A stretch of 64,000 nucleotides of DNA from FLUQ01 sp031551515 (GCA_031551515.1 JAVBNL010000059.1:1-64000), one strand, 5' to 3'; positions 24,822-34,379 are shown, numbered from the stretch's first letter. Notes: generated by a model not told the origin, from the sequence alone. A program made the numbers and translations.

Positions 24822-24970
24822 ATACACACTGGATACCTTGTAAGCAGGTTTTGCGTGCCGGATGCGCCCAGAACCTTTCCTGCTTGCCGGTGTGGCCCTT
24901 TCGGCCTGTATGTTGGTGCCGCGCGCTGTCCGCGCGCCATATGTAAAGTGTTTTATGCAGGAGGAATATT

Positions 24971-25966
24971 ATGAAGAACAGTAAACGTATTCTCATTGCC
25001 TGTGTCGCCATTTTGTCCATGCTCGCCTGCTTTTCTCCGGCTCATGCCGCGCAACCCCAGATCAAACGTAGCGATTATTTTATCACGGTGCTGACAGGCC
25101 CCTCCAGCGGCATTTATTTTCCCATCGGCGGAGCGTTTTCAACCTATATAGGCACGTTAGGGTACAAAACTTCGGCGACGGCCACGGGCGCAACCGCTGA
25201 AAACATCAACGCGTTGCTGACAGGGCAGGGCGAAATGGCCATTGCCATGGCCGATTCCGTCATTCAGGCTGTCGAATCTTTCGGCGCTTACGAGGGCAAG
25301 CCTCCGGCCAAAAAGCTGCGCGCCATGATGGGCCTGTGGCCCAACGTTTGCCAGATCGTCACCACCGCTGACTCCGGCATCAAAAGCTTTGCCGACCTGA
25401 AAGGCAAACGCGTGGGCGTGGGCGCGCCCAACTCCGGCGTGGAGCTGAACGCGCGTATGATGTTTGAAGCGCACGGCATGACGTATAAAGATTGCCGCAT
25501 CGATTACCTGAACTATGGCGAAGCCATTGACCAGATGAAGAACGGCCTGTGCGACGCGGCCTTTGTTACCTCCGGCCTGGGCAACGCCACTATCCGTGAA
25601 CTGGGCGTGACCAAGAAGATCGCGTTTGTGCCGGTGGACGGCGAAGCGCGTAAAAAGCTCATCGCCAAGTATCCGTTCTACATTGAAACCGTCATTCCCG
25701 CCGCCACCTACGGCACGGAAAAAGATACGCCCACCGCGGCGGTCATGAACATCATGCTGGTGGACATCAAGCTGCCCGCCAATGTGGTGTATGACCTTCT
25801 GACGAACATTTATTCTCCCGCCGGGCTTGCGGCCATTCAAGGCTCGCACAACACGGCCAAGGTCAACATCAAGCCTGAAACCGCTCTGCGCGGCATAACC
25901 GGCACCTCCGTGCCCCTGCATGACGGAGCGGCCAAGTACTACAAGGACAAGGGGATGCTGAAGTAA
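24971..25966 (+). CDS. TAXI-family TRAP transporter substrate-binding protein
   Basis: The 331-residue exported protein has a Sec signal peptide (MKNSKRILIACVAILSM, cleavage after AHA) and the TAXI pattern: LTGPSSGIYFPIGGAFSTY, SATATGATAENINAL, VGVGAPNSGVELNARMM and DAAFVTSGLGNATIREL. TAXI proteins feed TRAP permeases with four-plus-twelve-helix fusions and often bind glutamate-like or other carboxylates. GGAGGAATATT precedes the ATG. First gene of a three-gene operon. Confidence 0.92.
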   Translation: MKNSKRILIACVAILSMLACFSPAHAAQPQIKRSDYFITVLTGPSSGIYFPIGGAFSTYIGTLGYKTSATATGATAENINALLTGQGEMAIAMADSVIQAVESFGAYEGKPPAKKLRAMMGLWPNVCQIVTTADSGIKSFADLKGKRVGVGAPNSGVELNARMMFEAHGMTYKDCRIDYLNYGEAIDQMKNGLCDAAFVTSGLGNATIRELGVTKKIAFVPVDGEARKKLIAKYPFYIETVIPAATYGTEKDTPTAAVMNIMLVDIKLPANVVYDLLTNIYSPAGLAAIQGSHNTAKVNIKPETALRGITGTSVPLHDGAAKYYKDKGMLK

Positions 25967-25979
25967 GGCGGACACGCCT

Positions 25980-26501
25980 ATGATGACAAGGCGAAACAGT
26001 GAACGGCATGCCGGGCGTAGTGGCGCCCGGCACGCCGTGCCCCCCCTGATTCTGGTCGTTTGTCTGCTGATATTGGCAGCTGCCTGCGCCGCCCGGTCTA
26101 CGGCGGGGGAGGCGGTGTTGCGCATCTACGACTGGAAAACGGGCGCGGTGTATGCCGAGGCTCCGGCCGGGCCGGGCAGCCGGTTGTCGTTCGGGTGGAT
26201 ACATTCCTGGGAAAAGATTCCTTGGAACGAGTATTATCACGTAGATGAATCATACACTCTGGTGCTTGACGCCATCACCTTTCCCGCGTTCGGCGCGGGC
26301 ATTCCCGAAGACAAGGGCCGCGTCTGCTACGTGAAAGACGGCCTGATCCACATGGAAGAAATAGACCAGACTTTTGCCGAGCTTGTGTGGCTGAATTCGC
26401 ACACCGCTACGCGAGAAATATCGCTTGACGGCGCGCTTGTAGCCAGGGGGGATACGCTGCCCCAGCACGTCAGGCTGCGTTTGGTGATTGAGAAACGGTG
26501 A
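25980..26501 (+). CDS. DUF1850-family protein, TRAP-associated
   Basis: The 173-residue protein has one N-terminal hydrophobic segment (LILVVCLLILAAACA; the Cys could be lipidated) and then a soluble domain with FGWIHSWEKIPWNEYY, as in DUF1850 proteins. DUF1850 genes recur between TAXI binding proteins and fused TRAP permeases, so a role in that transporter, perhaps as an accessory lipoprotein or small subunit, is likely. Function is unproven. It starts 13 bases after the TAXI gene. ATG ATG allows two adjacent starts. Confidence 0.78.
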   Translation: MMTRRNSERHAGRSGARHAVPPLILVVCLLILAAACAARSTAGEAVLRIYDWKTGAVYAEAPAGPGSRLSFGWIHSWEKIPWNEYYHVDESYTLVLDAITFPAFGAGIPEDKGRVCYVKDGLIHMEEIDQTFAELVWLNSHTATREISLDGALVARGDTLPQHVRLRLVIEKR

Positions 26502-26520
26502 CGTCGAAAGGGACGTATTT

Positions 26521-28560
26521 ATGGAAAAAGACAACGAGACCAAACTAAAAACCCAGGCGGATATCGAGTCTGAAATGTCTGACGACGATCTCGTCAAGGC
26601 TATGGGCGGGGTTCTTACCGAAGAGCAGGAAAAGCTCATTAAAGACTTGGATAAGGAAGCCAGCACGCGCACGCTTGAAAGTCCCGCGCTCGCCAAATTC
26701 TTTTATCTGGCCTGTATTGCGGTGACCCTGTACCACTTTATAACTTCATTTCTCGGTACGCCCGTGGTTTTGGTGCACCGCTCCCTGCACGTGGGCATGA
26801 TGCTCGCCCTGAGTTTCGTCATGTACCCCTTCGGCAAAAAGAGCAGCTACAAGAACGTTTCCTGGGTGGACTGGGCGCTGATAGCCCTCTCTTTGGCCAT
26901 ACCGGTGTATGTTTGGGTGGATTATATGGGGGTGGTCGAACGCGCGGGCATGCCCAATACCTCAGACTTGGTGGTGGCAACTTTGCTGGTGCTGCTGGTG
27001 CTGGAAGCATCGCGCCGTATGTCGGGCTGGGCTCTGCCTATTCTGAGTCTGCTTTTTATCGCCTACGGCCTGTATGGCCGGGGGATGCCGGGTATATTCG
27101 GCCACCGCGGTTATACCTGGGAGCAGCTTTCCAACCACTTTTTCGCCAATACCGAGGGCATATACGGCACATCCGTCAGCGTGGCGGCCAGTTACATCTT
27201 CTTGTTCATCCTGTTCGGCGCGGTGATGGGCAAATCCGGCATGGGCGCCTTTTTCAACGATTTTGCCATGGCCCTTGCCGGGCACACCAAGGGCGGACCG
27301 GCGAAAGTGGCGGTCATCTCCTCGGGCCTTTTGGGGTCCATTAACGGCTCCGCCGTGGCCAACGTGGTGACTACCGGCGCTTTCACCATTCCGCTCATGA
27401 AGCGCACGGGCTATTCCAAAGACTTTGCGGGCGCGGTGGAAGCTTCCGCCTCCGTCGGCGGGCAGCTTCTGCCCCCGGTTATGGGGGCAGCCGCTTTCAT
27501 CATGGCGGAGATGATCAGCGTGCCGTATTCCACAATTATCGTGCACGCGGCCATTCCCGCGCTTTTGTATTACCTGGGCATCATCATCCAGGTGCAGTTG
27601 CGCGCGGGCAAAACCAACCTGCTGGGCTTGCCCAAAGACCGGCTGCCCAAGGTCAAGGCGGTTATGAAAGACAAGGGGCACTTGCTGATCCCCATCTTTC
27701 TTCTGCTGTACCTGCTGCTTTTCTCGGGCACCACGGTTGTCTTTTCCGCTGTTATCACCATTGTGGCCACCATTTTGGTCGCCGCTTTGAGAAAGAATAC
27801 CCGCATGAGCTTCAAGGATATCTGCGACGCCTTTGCCGAAGGCGCGAAGCAGACCGTGTCCGTGGCCATGGCCTGCGCCTGCGTGGGTATTATTATCGGA
27901 GTGACTTCAAAGACCGGCTTCGGCCTGACCATGGCCAACACCATCATCACCCTGGGCAGTCAAAGCCTGGTCTTCACGCTGATTTTCACCATGATCACCT
28001 GCATGATTCTGGGCATGGGGGTTCCCTCCATTCCGGCGTACATCATCACCGCCACCATCGCGGCCCCGGCCCTGGCGAAGCTGGGTATACCGGCCATTTC
28101 CGCCCACTTGTTCTCGTTCTATTACGCCATGTTCGCCAACCTGACGCCCCCGGTGGCGCTGGCGGCTTTCGCGGCGGCGGGCGTTTCGGGCGGCGACCCC
28201 ATGAAGACGGGTTTCGCTTCGGTGAAGCTGGCCATCGCGGGCTTTATCGTGCCCTTCATGTTCGTGTATTCGCCGCAGTTGCTGCTGCTGAACACGACTT
28301 TCTTTGAAGGGGTGCGTGTGGCTATCGGAGCCTGCATAGGCGTGCTGATGATAGGCATCGCGGTTGAAGGGTACCTGTTTACCACGGTGCCGCTGCTGCT
28401 GCGCCTGGTCGCCTTTGTCGGCGCGCTGGGCCTGATCGACAGCGGCGTGTACACCGATGCGATAGGTCTCGGCATACTGGGGCTGCTCTTTAGCGTGCAG
28501 TACTATCTCGCGAAAAGGGAAAAGAGAGGCTCAGCTATAGAAGACGCGGCGGAAGGCTGA
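26521..28560 (+). CDS. TRAP transporter fused permease (DctQM type)
   Basis: The 679-residue protein has an acidic cytoplasmic N-terminus (about 1-55), four helices of the small DctQ-like part, then the large DctM-like part with FGAVMGKSGMGAFFNDFAMA, GSINGSAVANVVTTGAFTIPLMK, SVGGQLLPPVMGAAAF and the mirrored TPPVALAAFAAAGVSGGDP. The fused form is standard for TAXI systems. Start 26521 (MEKDNE) follows AAAGGGACG. It is a Na+ or H+-coupled importer; the substrate is unknown. A strong terminator follows. Confidence 0.93.
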   Translation: MEKDNETKLKTQADIESEMSDDDLVKAMGGVLTEEQEKLIKDLDKEASTRTLESPALAKFFYLACIAVTLYHFITSFLGTPVVLVHRSLHVGMMLALSFVMYPFGKKSSYKNVSWVDWALIALSLAIPVYVWVDYMGVVERAGMPNTSDLVVATLLVLLVLEASRRMSGWALPILSLLFIAYGLYGRGMPGIFGHRGYTWEQLSNHFFANTEGIYGTSVSVAASYIFLFILFGAVMGKSGMGAFFNDFAMALAGHTKGGPAKVAVISSGLLGSINGSAVANVVTTGAFTIPLMKRTGYSKDFAGAVEASASVGGQLLPPVMGAAAFIMAEMISVPYSTIIVHAAIPALLYYLGIIIQVQLRAGKTNLLGLPKDRLPKVKAVMKDKGHLLIPIFLLLYLLLFSGTTVVFSAVITIVATILVAALRKNTRMSFKDICDAFAEGAKQTVSVAMACACVGIIIGVTSKTGFGLTMANTIITLGSQSLVFTLIFTMITCMILGMGVPSIPAYIITATIAAPALAKLGIPAISAHLFSFYYAMFANLTPPVALAAFAAAGVSGGDPMKTGFASVKLAIAGFIVPFMFVYSPQLLLLNTTFFEGVRVAIGACIGVLMIGIAVEGYLFTTVPLLLRLVAFVGALGLIDSGVYTDAIGLGILGLLFSVQYYLAKREKRGSAIEDAAEG

Positions 28561-28600
28561 GCAAAGCGCGGCGCGTGACGCCGCAGTCGGATCACAAAAC

Positions 28601-28642
28601 AATCAGGGCCGTTCCCCTAGGGGCGGCCCTGATTTGATATTG
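28601..28642 (+). terminator. Rho-independent terminator of the TAXI-TRAP operon
   Basis: AATCAGGGCCG and its exact complement form an 11-bp stem; the 12-base loop contains CCCCTAGGGG, which extends the helix. It is followed by TTGATATT and lies 40 bases after the permease stop. Confidence 0.85.
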
Positions 28643-28724
28643 TATTGAATCTTTAGTAGGTTGTGCGGAAAACATGTTCCAGGACAATGCGGTGGATTGA
28701 TTCTCTTTTGACAAGGCGGCCTGG

Positions 28725-29960
28725 GTGAGCATTTTACATACGAGCAGAACGCGCTTTCTTTTTGTGGTCTGCGTTTTTTGCGCTGCTGTGACGGCTTTTG
28801 AAGGCAGGGCGGAGGGCGCGGCCGCATGGTCGTACCATGAAAAAAATTACGAAATCTATACGCCGCAGCTTTCACCGGACAACAACAAATTGCTGTTTGT
28901 GCGAAAATTGCACGCCCCCGACGGGCACGAGGCGGAACTATACTCGAAAGAAGAGTTGCAACGCATCAGAAGTAGAGTGCAGGCAAACAACCGTATTGAA
29001 GACCCGGAAATCGTGCTCATGGATGTTTCCGCCAAAAACGCGCGGCGCATCGATTACGGCTGGAATCCAATTTTTTCAAGCGATCAGCGGAAAATCGCAT
29101 ACGCGCATCAAAAGAAACCCATATCGGGCTACCGGGTTTTGGCTGCCGCGCAGGCCGGCAATGAAATATGCGAGTATGATCTGACGCTGCAAAAAAGTGC
29201 GACGGCGGCAAGCCCTGCCGCCGGGTACCTGTCAAAACCCGTATACGGTCGGAACGGCATGCTTGCCTTCGCGCTGTCCGACGCGGTGAACGGGGCCTGG
29301 GGAGGCGATATCGGCGTCGGGTCGGCCGACCCCGCAACCGGGTCGCAAAAGGTGCATTATGCCCCCGCGAAAGAGCACGACCTGTATCACCTGGTACTGC
29401 AGTTTGCACCGAACGGCGATACATATGGCGTACTGCGCATGCGTCTTTTGACAGGGGGAACCTATCTGGCCGATTCGTACGCGTATGAGCTGGTGGATGC
29501 GCAAAGCGGCGCGCTGTTGTATGACTGGGGTGCGGGCGATATCTCCAAAGCGGGATCGATAGGGTTCAGAATGTGCCCTTCCGGTCCGGAGGTGTATGAC
29601 AAAAGCTGGCGGCCCTTGGCGCAAAGCGCGGCTTCCGCAAAAACGCAAAGCGCGGCTGCCGCGAAGGCCCGGGCTCCCGGGAAGGCTGAGGAGAAAACTC
29701 AGGAACAGGCGGCAGGCGCATCCAGCCCGGATTGCGTCTATACGGCGACGCATACGGAGCGCGAAGTGACGCTGCTTGCGGCGCGCGGCGGGGCAAAGCG
29801 CCGCTGGGCCGCGCCCAAGGGTGAGATACAGTCCGTCACCTGGGCGCCGGATTCTTCGCGCATCGTGCTGGTCATCAGCCACGGCGTGAATTTCGGTGAA
29901 AAATTCACCTTTGACGAAGTGGTCATCCTGCCGGTAAGCACGATACACATTGTCCAATAA
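28725..29960 (+). CDS. Exported beta-propeller-like protein of unknown function
   Basis: The 411-residue protein starts at GTG 28725 (AAGGCGG upstream) with a likely Sec signal peptide (about 30 residues). The mature part shows TolB/WD40-like repeats: PQLSPDNNKLLFVRK, NPIFSSDQRKIAYAHQK and SVTWAPDSSRIVLVIS, each an x-SPD-x-x-K/R-I/L blade motif. An Ala/Lys/Gln-rich linker (about residues 300-335) interrupts it. I recognise no enzyme motif. It is 27 bases before a FIST gene and then a kinase, so it may be a periplasmic ligand- or protein-binding input to that unit. Function otherwise unknown. Confidence 0.7.
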   Translation: MSILHTSRTRFLFVVCVFCAAVTAFEGRAEGAAAWSYHEKNYEIYTPQLSPDNNKLLFVRKLHAPDGHEAELYSKEELQRIRSRVQANNRIEDPEIVLMDVSAKNARRIDYGWNPIFSSDQRKIAYAHQKKPISGYRVLAAAQAGNEICEYDLTLQKSATAASPAAGYLSKPVYGRNGMLAFALSDAVNGAWGGDIGVGSADPATGSQKVHYAPAKEHDLYHLVLQFAPNGDTYGVLRMRLLTGGTYLADSYAYELVDAQSGALLYDWGAGDISKAGSIGFRMCPSGPEVYDKSWRPLAQSAASAKTQSAAAAKARAPGKAEEKTQEQAAGASSPDCVYTATHTEREVTLLAARGGAKRRWAAPKGEIQSVTWAPDSSRIVLVISHGVNFGEKFTFDEVVILPVSTIHIVQ

Positions 29961-29987
29961 TTTTTCTGGAAAAGGAAAGGCACGCGC

Positions 29988-31142
29988 ATGATAACGATGT
30001 ATACCGCCCGCACGGCGGAAATAGACGAAGTCGACGAAGCCGTCAGCGAAATCAAAAGCCAGATCGACCTTGGCGCGCTTAAAAAACATTCCTGCGGGTT
30101 GATCTTCTGCCACATGGACTTCGTTGAAAGCGGCATGGTCGCGGCGCTGTGCAAAGAGCTGCCGTTCGACGTCATCGGCATGACGTCCATGGCCAGCGCC
30201 GATGAGCACGGGTACAGCCTCTACGAGCTCACGCTCACCGTGCTTACCAGCGACGAGGTCGGCTTTACGGCCGGCATGACCGGCAGCATCAACCACGACA
30301 ACTACGAGCGCGAGATCGACCAATTGTACAGCCGCGTTCGCGGCCGCGTCGCCGACGACCCGGCCATGATCTTCACCTTCATGCCCTACATGCGCGACGT
30401 ATCCGGCTATGAGGTAGTCAAGGCCATGGATACGTCTTGCCACGGCATTCCGCTGTGGGGTTCCATCACAAACAATATGGACTTCAATTACGAGACGGTG
30501 CAGACCATTTGCAACGGAGAGGCCCTGCCCGCGGGCGTGGCCATGATGTTCGTGAACGGCCCGATTGAGCCCGAATTTATAGTCTCTTCCATTCCCGAGC
30601 GTAATATCGCCAACAACCGCGCGGTTATCACCAAAAGCGACAAGGCTGTCCTGCGCGAAGTCAACGAGCTGCCCATTCTGCAATACCTGGCCAACATCGG
30701 CCTGGTGATCACCAAAGAAAACATCACCACAACGCCGCTGATGGTCTATTACGGCGAGTCGGTTAAACCCGTGGCCCTAGGGTTTTACACGTTGTTTGAA
30801 GACGGTTCCGTGCTGACCGGCGGCGAAATGCCGGTGGGCACCTCGTTCGCCGTGGGCAGCATTGACGCGGAAGGGATCTTTGAATCCGCCCAGGAGGGGC
30901 TGAAGCAAATACTGGCCCGCAAGGACCGGCAGGCGACGTTGCTTCTTCCCTGCGTAACGCGCTATATCATGCTCGCCCCTGATCAGGAGAGTGAGCTGCG
31001 GCTGATAAGCGAGCAGCTCGCCACAGGGGGCAACTCCTTTATGATGGGATATTCGGGCGGAGAGATTTGCCCCATGCGCGGGCCGGACGGCAAATACCAC
31101 AACCAGTTCCACAATTACTCGTTCTGCGCGTGCGTTCTGTAA
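29988..31142 (+). CDS. FIST-domain sensory protein
   Basis: The 384-residue cytoplasmic protein has FIST_N (about 20-200; GLIFCHMDF, FDVIGMTSMA, FTFMPYM, GSITNNMDF) and FIST_C (about 215-375; ending GYSGGEICPMRGPDG, FHNYSFCACVL). FIST domains occur in bacterial signal-transduction proteins and are thought to bind small ligands, perhaps amino acids; this is family knowledge, not proof. The next gene encodes a soluble hybrid kinase, 48 bases on, a common FIST partner. AAGGAAAGG precedes the start. Confidence 0.85.
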   Translation: MITMYTARTAEIDEVDEAVSEIKSQIDLGALKKHSCGLIFCHMDFVESGMVAALCKELPFDVIGMTSMASADEHGYSLYELTLTVLTSDEVGFTAGMTGSINHDNYEREIDQLYSRVRGRVADDPAMIFTFMPYMRDVSGYEVVKAMDTSCHGIPLWGSITNNMDFNYETVQTICNGEALPAGVAMMFVNGPIEPEFIVSSIPERNIANNRAVITKSDKAVLREVNELPILQYLANIGLVITKENITTTPLMVYYGESVKPVALGFYTLFEDGSVLTGGEMPVGTSFAVGSIDAEGIFESAQEGLKQILARKDRQATLLLPCVTRYIMLAPDQESELRLISEQLATGGNSFMMGYSGGEICPMRGPDGKYHNQFHNYSFCACVL

Positions 31143-31190
31143 TTGAGCGGCGTTGCGCGAAAAGTGGTATTTGAAGGAAGCGATTTGAAC

Positions 31191-32927
31191 ATGCCAGATG
31201 AAGAAAAGGACGCGCTTGCGCGCGTGGTGCAGCTTGAGCGGGAAAACCGCAAGCTTGCCCGCGAGATCGTGCATTTAAAAAACGCGATCGTGCAAGAGAA
31301 GCTTGCGTCGACAACGGTGCTGAATCAGCACAAGTCCAGCACGTTCATTCAGCGGCAGCGGGAGCGTTATCTGGCGCTTTTGCTCGCCAATTCTCCCAGT
31401 ATCATTCTGTTTTTGAACCATACGAACCGGGTTGAATTCAGCACGGAATATTTTCTCGCCAAAGCGGGGTTCGCAAGCGCGGCGGAAGTGCAGGGGCGCA
31501 CGGCGGCGGAGGTTCTTTCGCCTTTTCTGGAAGCCGCGACCCGCGAAGAGTTGCTGGAATATCTTGAAACCGTAGTCCGCACGAACCTGCCCATCGCTTT
31601 TGACGCGCGGTTCCGGTTCAGCAAGGACGGCGCGGCGGAAGATTTCGCGGGGCTTTTGGTGCCGATGAAAGACGAGCAGCAAGAGAGCAACGGGATCATG
31701 CTGCTGTTTCAGGATGTGACCGACCTGAAACGTTCGCGCGAAGAGGCGCTGGCGGCCAGTAAGGCCAAAAGCGCGTTCTTGTCCAATATGAGCCATGAGA
31801 TTCGCACGCCCATGAACGCGATCATCGGCATGACCTCCATTGGAAAGCGAGAAAAAGACCCGGAGCGCAAAGACTACGCCTTTGAGAAGATAGAAAGCGC
31901 CTCAACGCATTTGCTCGGCGTCATAAACGACATTCTGGATATATCGAAAATCGAATCCGGCAAGATGGAGCTGTCGCCCATTGTCTTCGACTTTTCCCGC
32001 ATGCTGGACAGGGTGCTCAGCGTTATTACCCCCAAGCTGGAAGACAAACGGCAGCGATTCTCCGTTACCATAGACCCCGGCATGCCTGAAACCCTGTTCG
32101 GCGACGATCAACGCCTGGCGCAAGTCATCACCAATATTCTCGCCAACGCGACGAAATTCACGCCCGAAGGGGGTTCTATCGCCTTTACGGCGCGTGTGTC
32201 GAGTCTGCAAGACGATGCGTGTGTTTTAGAGATGTCCGTCCAAGATTCCGGCATAGGGATGAGCGGAGAGGAACAGGGCAAGCTGTTCAACATCTTCCAG
32301 CAGGCCCAGGCCGGCACGGCGCGAAAGTTCGGCGGCAGCGGCTTGGGCCTGGCGATTTCAAAGCGCATATTGGAAATGATGGACGGCGATATCTGGGTGG
32401 AGTCTGAAGAAGGAAAAGGATCGTGCTTTTTCTTCACGGCGCGCTTTGGAACGGCAAAAGGCGCCGAGGCCGCAGCAAACGCCGGGCTGGAGGCGGGGTC
32501 GGCGGCAACGGCGGAGAACGGCCCGGAGGGCGGCGCCGATTTTTCAGGAAAGGTGATGTTGCTTGCCGATGATGTGGACATCAACCTGGAAATTGCCATC
32601 GCCCTGCTTGAACCGACGCATATCGCGATAGACACGGCAAAAGATGGGAAAGAGGCGGTGAAAGCGTTTGCCGCGACCCCCGGACGCTATGACGTCATTT
32701 TGATGGACGTGCAAATGCCTGAAGTGGACGGGCTGGAAGCCACCAGGATGATCAGGGCGCTGCCCGCGCTAGAGGCGAAAACAGTGCCCATCATAGCCAT
32801 GACGGCCAACGTCTTTAAAGAAGACATTGAAAAATGCCTGCATGCCGGAATGAACGACCATTTGGGCAAACCCATAGTCTTGCAGGATGTGATACAGAAG
32901 CTGTCGCGCTATTTGTGTGAGGCGTAG
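31191..32927 (+). CDS. Soluble PAS hybrid histidine kinase, FIST-linked
   Basis: The 578-residue protein has no membrane segment. The order is: coiled coil (about 5-50), PAS domain (about 60-180), HisKA with phospho-His in NMSHEIRTP (about 202), HATPase_c (DSGIGMS, GSGLGLAIS), Ala/Gly linker and a receiver with phospho-Asp in ILMDVQMPEVDG (about 506). The ATG at 31191 is favoured; TTG 31185 or 31143 are possible. With the FIST protein it probably forms a cytoplasmic sensing pair. No output domain or regulator is nearby, so the target may be a phosphotransfer protein elsewhere. Confidence 0.87.
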   Translation: MPDEEKDALARVVQLERENRKLAREIVHLKNAIVQEKLASTTVLNQHKSSTFIQRQRERYLALLLANSPSIILFLNHTNRVEFSTEYFLAKAGFASAAEVQGRTAAEVLSPFLEAATREELLEYLETVVRTNLPIAFDARFRFSKDGAAEDFAGLLVPMKDEQQESNGIMLLFQDVTDLKRSREEALAASKAKSAFLSNMSHEIRTPMNAIIGMTSIGKREKDPERKDYAFEKIESASTHLLGVINDILDISKIESGKMELSPIVFDFSRMLDRVLSVITPKLEDKRQRFSVTIDPGMPETLFGDDQRLAQVITNILANATKFTPEGGSIAFTARVSSLQDDACVLEMSVQDSGIGMSGEEQGKLFNIFQQAQAGTARKFGGSGLGLAISKRILEMMDGDIWVESEEGKGSCFFFTARFGTAKGAEAAANAGLEAGSAATAENGPEGGADFSGKVMLLADDVDINLEIAIALLEPTHIAIDTAKDGKEAVKAFAATPGRYDVILMDVQMPEVDGLEATRMIRALPALEAKTVPIIAMTANVFKEDIEKCLHAGMNDHLGKPIVLQDVIQKLSRYLCEA

Positions 32928-32984
32928 CCGCCTTTTTTCACGTTGGTGATCTGGCGGACCTGCATTGAAGAATCCCTGGCATGA

Positions 32985-33987
32985 TTACCTAATCACAGAG
33001 GCAATCTGTTTATCAACAGCTCTGCCTTTTTCGTCTTCCTTAACCGCCATCAGGAACAAGCACCGGCCCTCACTCGCCTCTGCCCACAGTTCGCCGATGT
33101 TCTGCTTTTCTTCCGTATCAGGGGAGCCTACCAAGTGGGCGCCTTTGTATTCAATAACAAGCGTGCGCCCGTCTTCGAGTTGGACCACAAAGTCAGGATA
33201 GAATTTCCCGTCGTGCAGCGGCAGCCAGAACGAGCCCTCTTGCCTGTCCACGTTGCGTATCCACCATTTTACTTTGGGGTTCATATCCAAGACGCGGGCG
33301 CAGTCGTATTCTTCGCCGGATGATTTCAACTCACGGATAACGGCATGGTAGTGCTTTTTGAATGAGTAGCCCCGTTCAATATGCGGCTGAATATTTTCAG
33401 CATAACCATAGGACGGAAATCTGTGCGGGTCGTTGAAGCTAATGCTGACTTTCCTGTCCCGGCTGAAAAGAAGCTGCTGATAGCCGTCCGCCAAGGCTTT
33501 TTGGCGCAAACGTGCAAGTTTGCTTTTTAGCGTGGCGGCAAGTGCGTATTTTGCGCGGCACAGCGTTTCAATATCGAACTTGCCGCGTTGTAGAAGCGAA
33601 TGAACGGAACGCCTGCAAAATTCCAATAATTCTTCTTGGCGCAAGTCATCCTGCCTGCACTGCCTGTCCAGCCAGCGCGTCAGGCCGCGCTCATCCCACG
33701 TTTGGGCTGAGGCTAACAGGGAAAATTGCACCTGTTCATCAACTTGTGAGTAGCGCATTTTCTCGCCTTCCAGGTCAAAGATGAACGTTCGCGCGCTCTC
33801 ATCATAGTCAAATTCGTCTTCCGTCAAGCCGTCGCCATACTTGAGCGGCGACCAATCCGTTGCCATGAGGATGGTTTCGGCCTCCGGCAGTTCCAGAGAA
33901 TCCCAGATTTCGACCTTGAGTTGCCCTACGGTGAACGCCCCCCCCTTTTGGGCCGGAGAGGGTGTCCGCCGAAAACAACTTGTAAGC
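32985..33987 (-). pseudogene. Truncated DEAD/DEAH helicase-type restriction subunit, C-terminal endonuclease part
   Basis: From an in-frame stop at 33988 the frame runs to 32985. The first ATG (33866) begins MATDWSPLKYGDG, but homologous-looking sequence (LELPEAETIL) lies upstream without a start codon, so the 5' end is missing. The C-terminus has a PD-(D/E)xK nuclease core: YPDFVVQLEDGR, then VIEYKGAH, and NIGELW. This is the tail of type III Res-like or related helicase-nucleases of about 900 residues. There is no helicase part and no methylase nearby. It lies beside tRNA-Ser, a typical island insertion site, and is probably a remnant. Confidence 0.7.
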
Positions 33988-34093
33988 CTATGAAAATTAT
34001 GGAAAAAGCATTTCCGTAATCTTCATTTTACCCCCACTTTTACCCCTACCAGCACCGCTTTTCCTTGGTATTACGTGGACTGCGGTGGAAAGT

Positions 34094-34186
34094 TGGCGGA
34101 GGGGGTGGGATTCGAACCCACGTACCGCCTCTCGACGGTAACCCGATTTCGAGTCGGGCGCGTTACGGCCGCTTCGCTACCCCTCC
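34094..34186 (-). tRNA. tRNA-Ser (anticodon CGA)
   Basis: On the minus strand the acceptor arms GGAGGGG and CCCCTCC pair, with encoded CCA. The anticodon arm CCCGA-CTCGAAA-TCGGG gives anticodon CGA. A long variable arm (GTTACCGTCGAGAGGCGGTAC) and GGTTCGAATCC T-loop complete a class II tRNA of 93 bases. Confidence 0.96.
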
Positions 34187-34379
34187 GTATAGATGCCGCT
34201 CGGTCCCGCATCCTGCGGGACACTCGCTATCGCTTGAACTCGCGGACGGCGGAAACAAGTTCCGCCTGCTCGTTCATCACTCCGCAGCCGCCTTCCTGGC
34301 GGCGAGCGTGGCCGAGCGATTTCTTTAGTCTATTTCCGGGGCCAGAGCAAGAGGCGCGTTACGCGCCGGCCGCATTTTC
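34187..34379. other. Non-coding gap with an ATCCT-loop hairpin
   Basis: I see no gene here. At 34204-34220 TCCCGC and GCGGGA close an ATCCT loop, the same loop as two hairpins at 43990-44062. CGGCGGAA/TTCCGCC and further imperfect dyads follow. The gap separates prmC from tRNA-Ser. Confidence 0.5.

Noticed and set aside
28708..28735. TTGACA at 28708 as a -35 for the propeller gene
   Set aside because: The matching -10 would fall inside the coding region after the only sensible start codon, so it would not produce the full protein.
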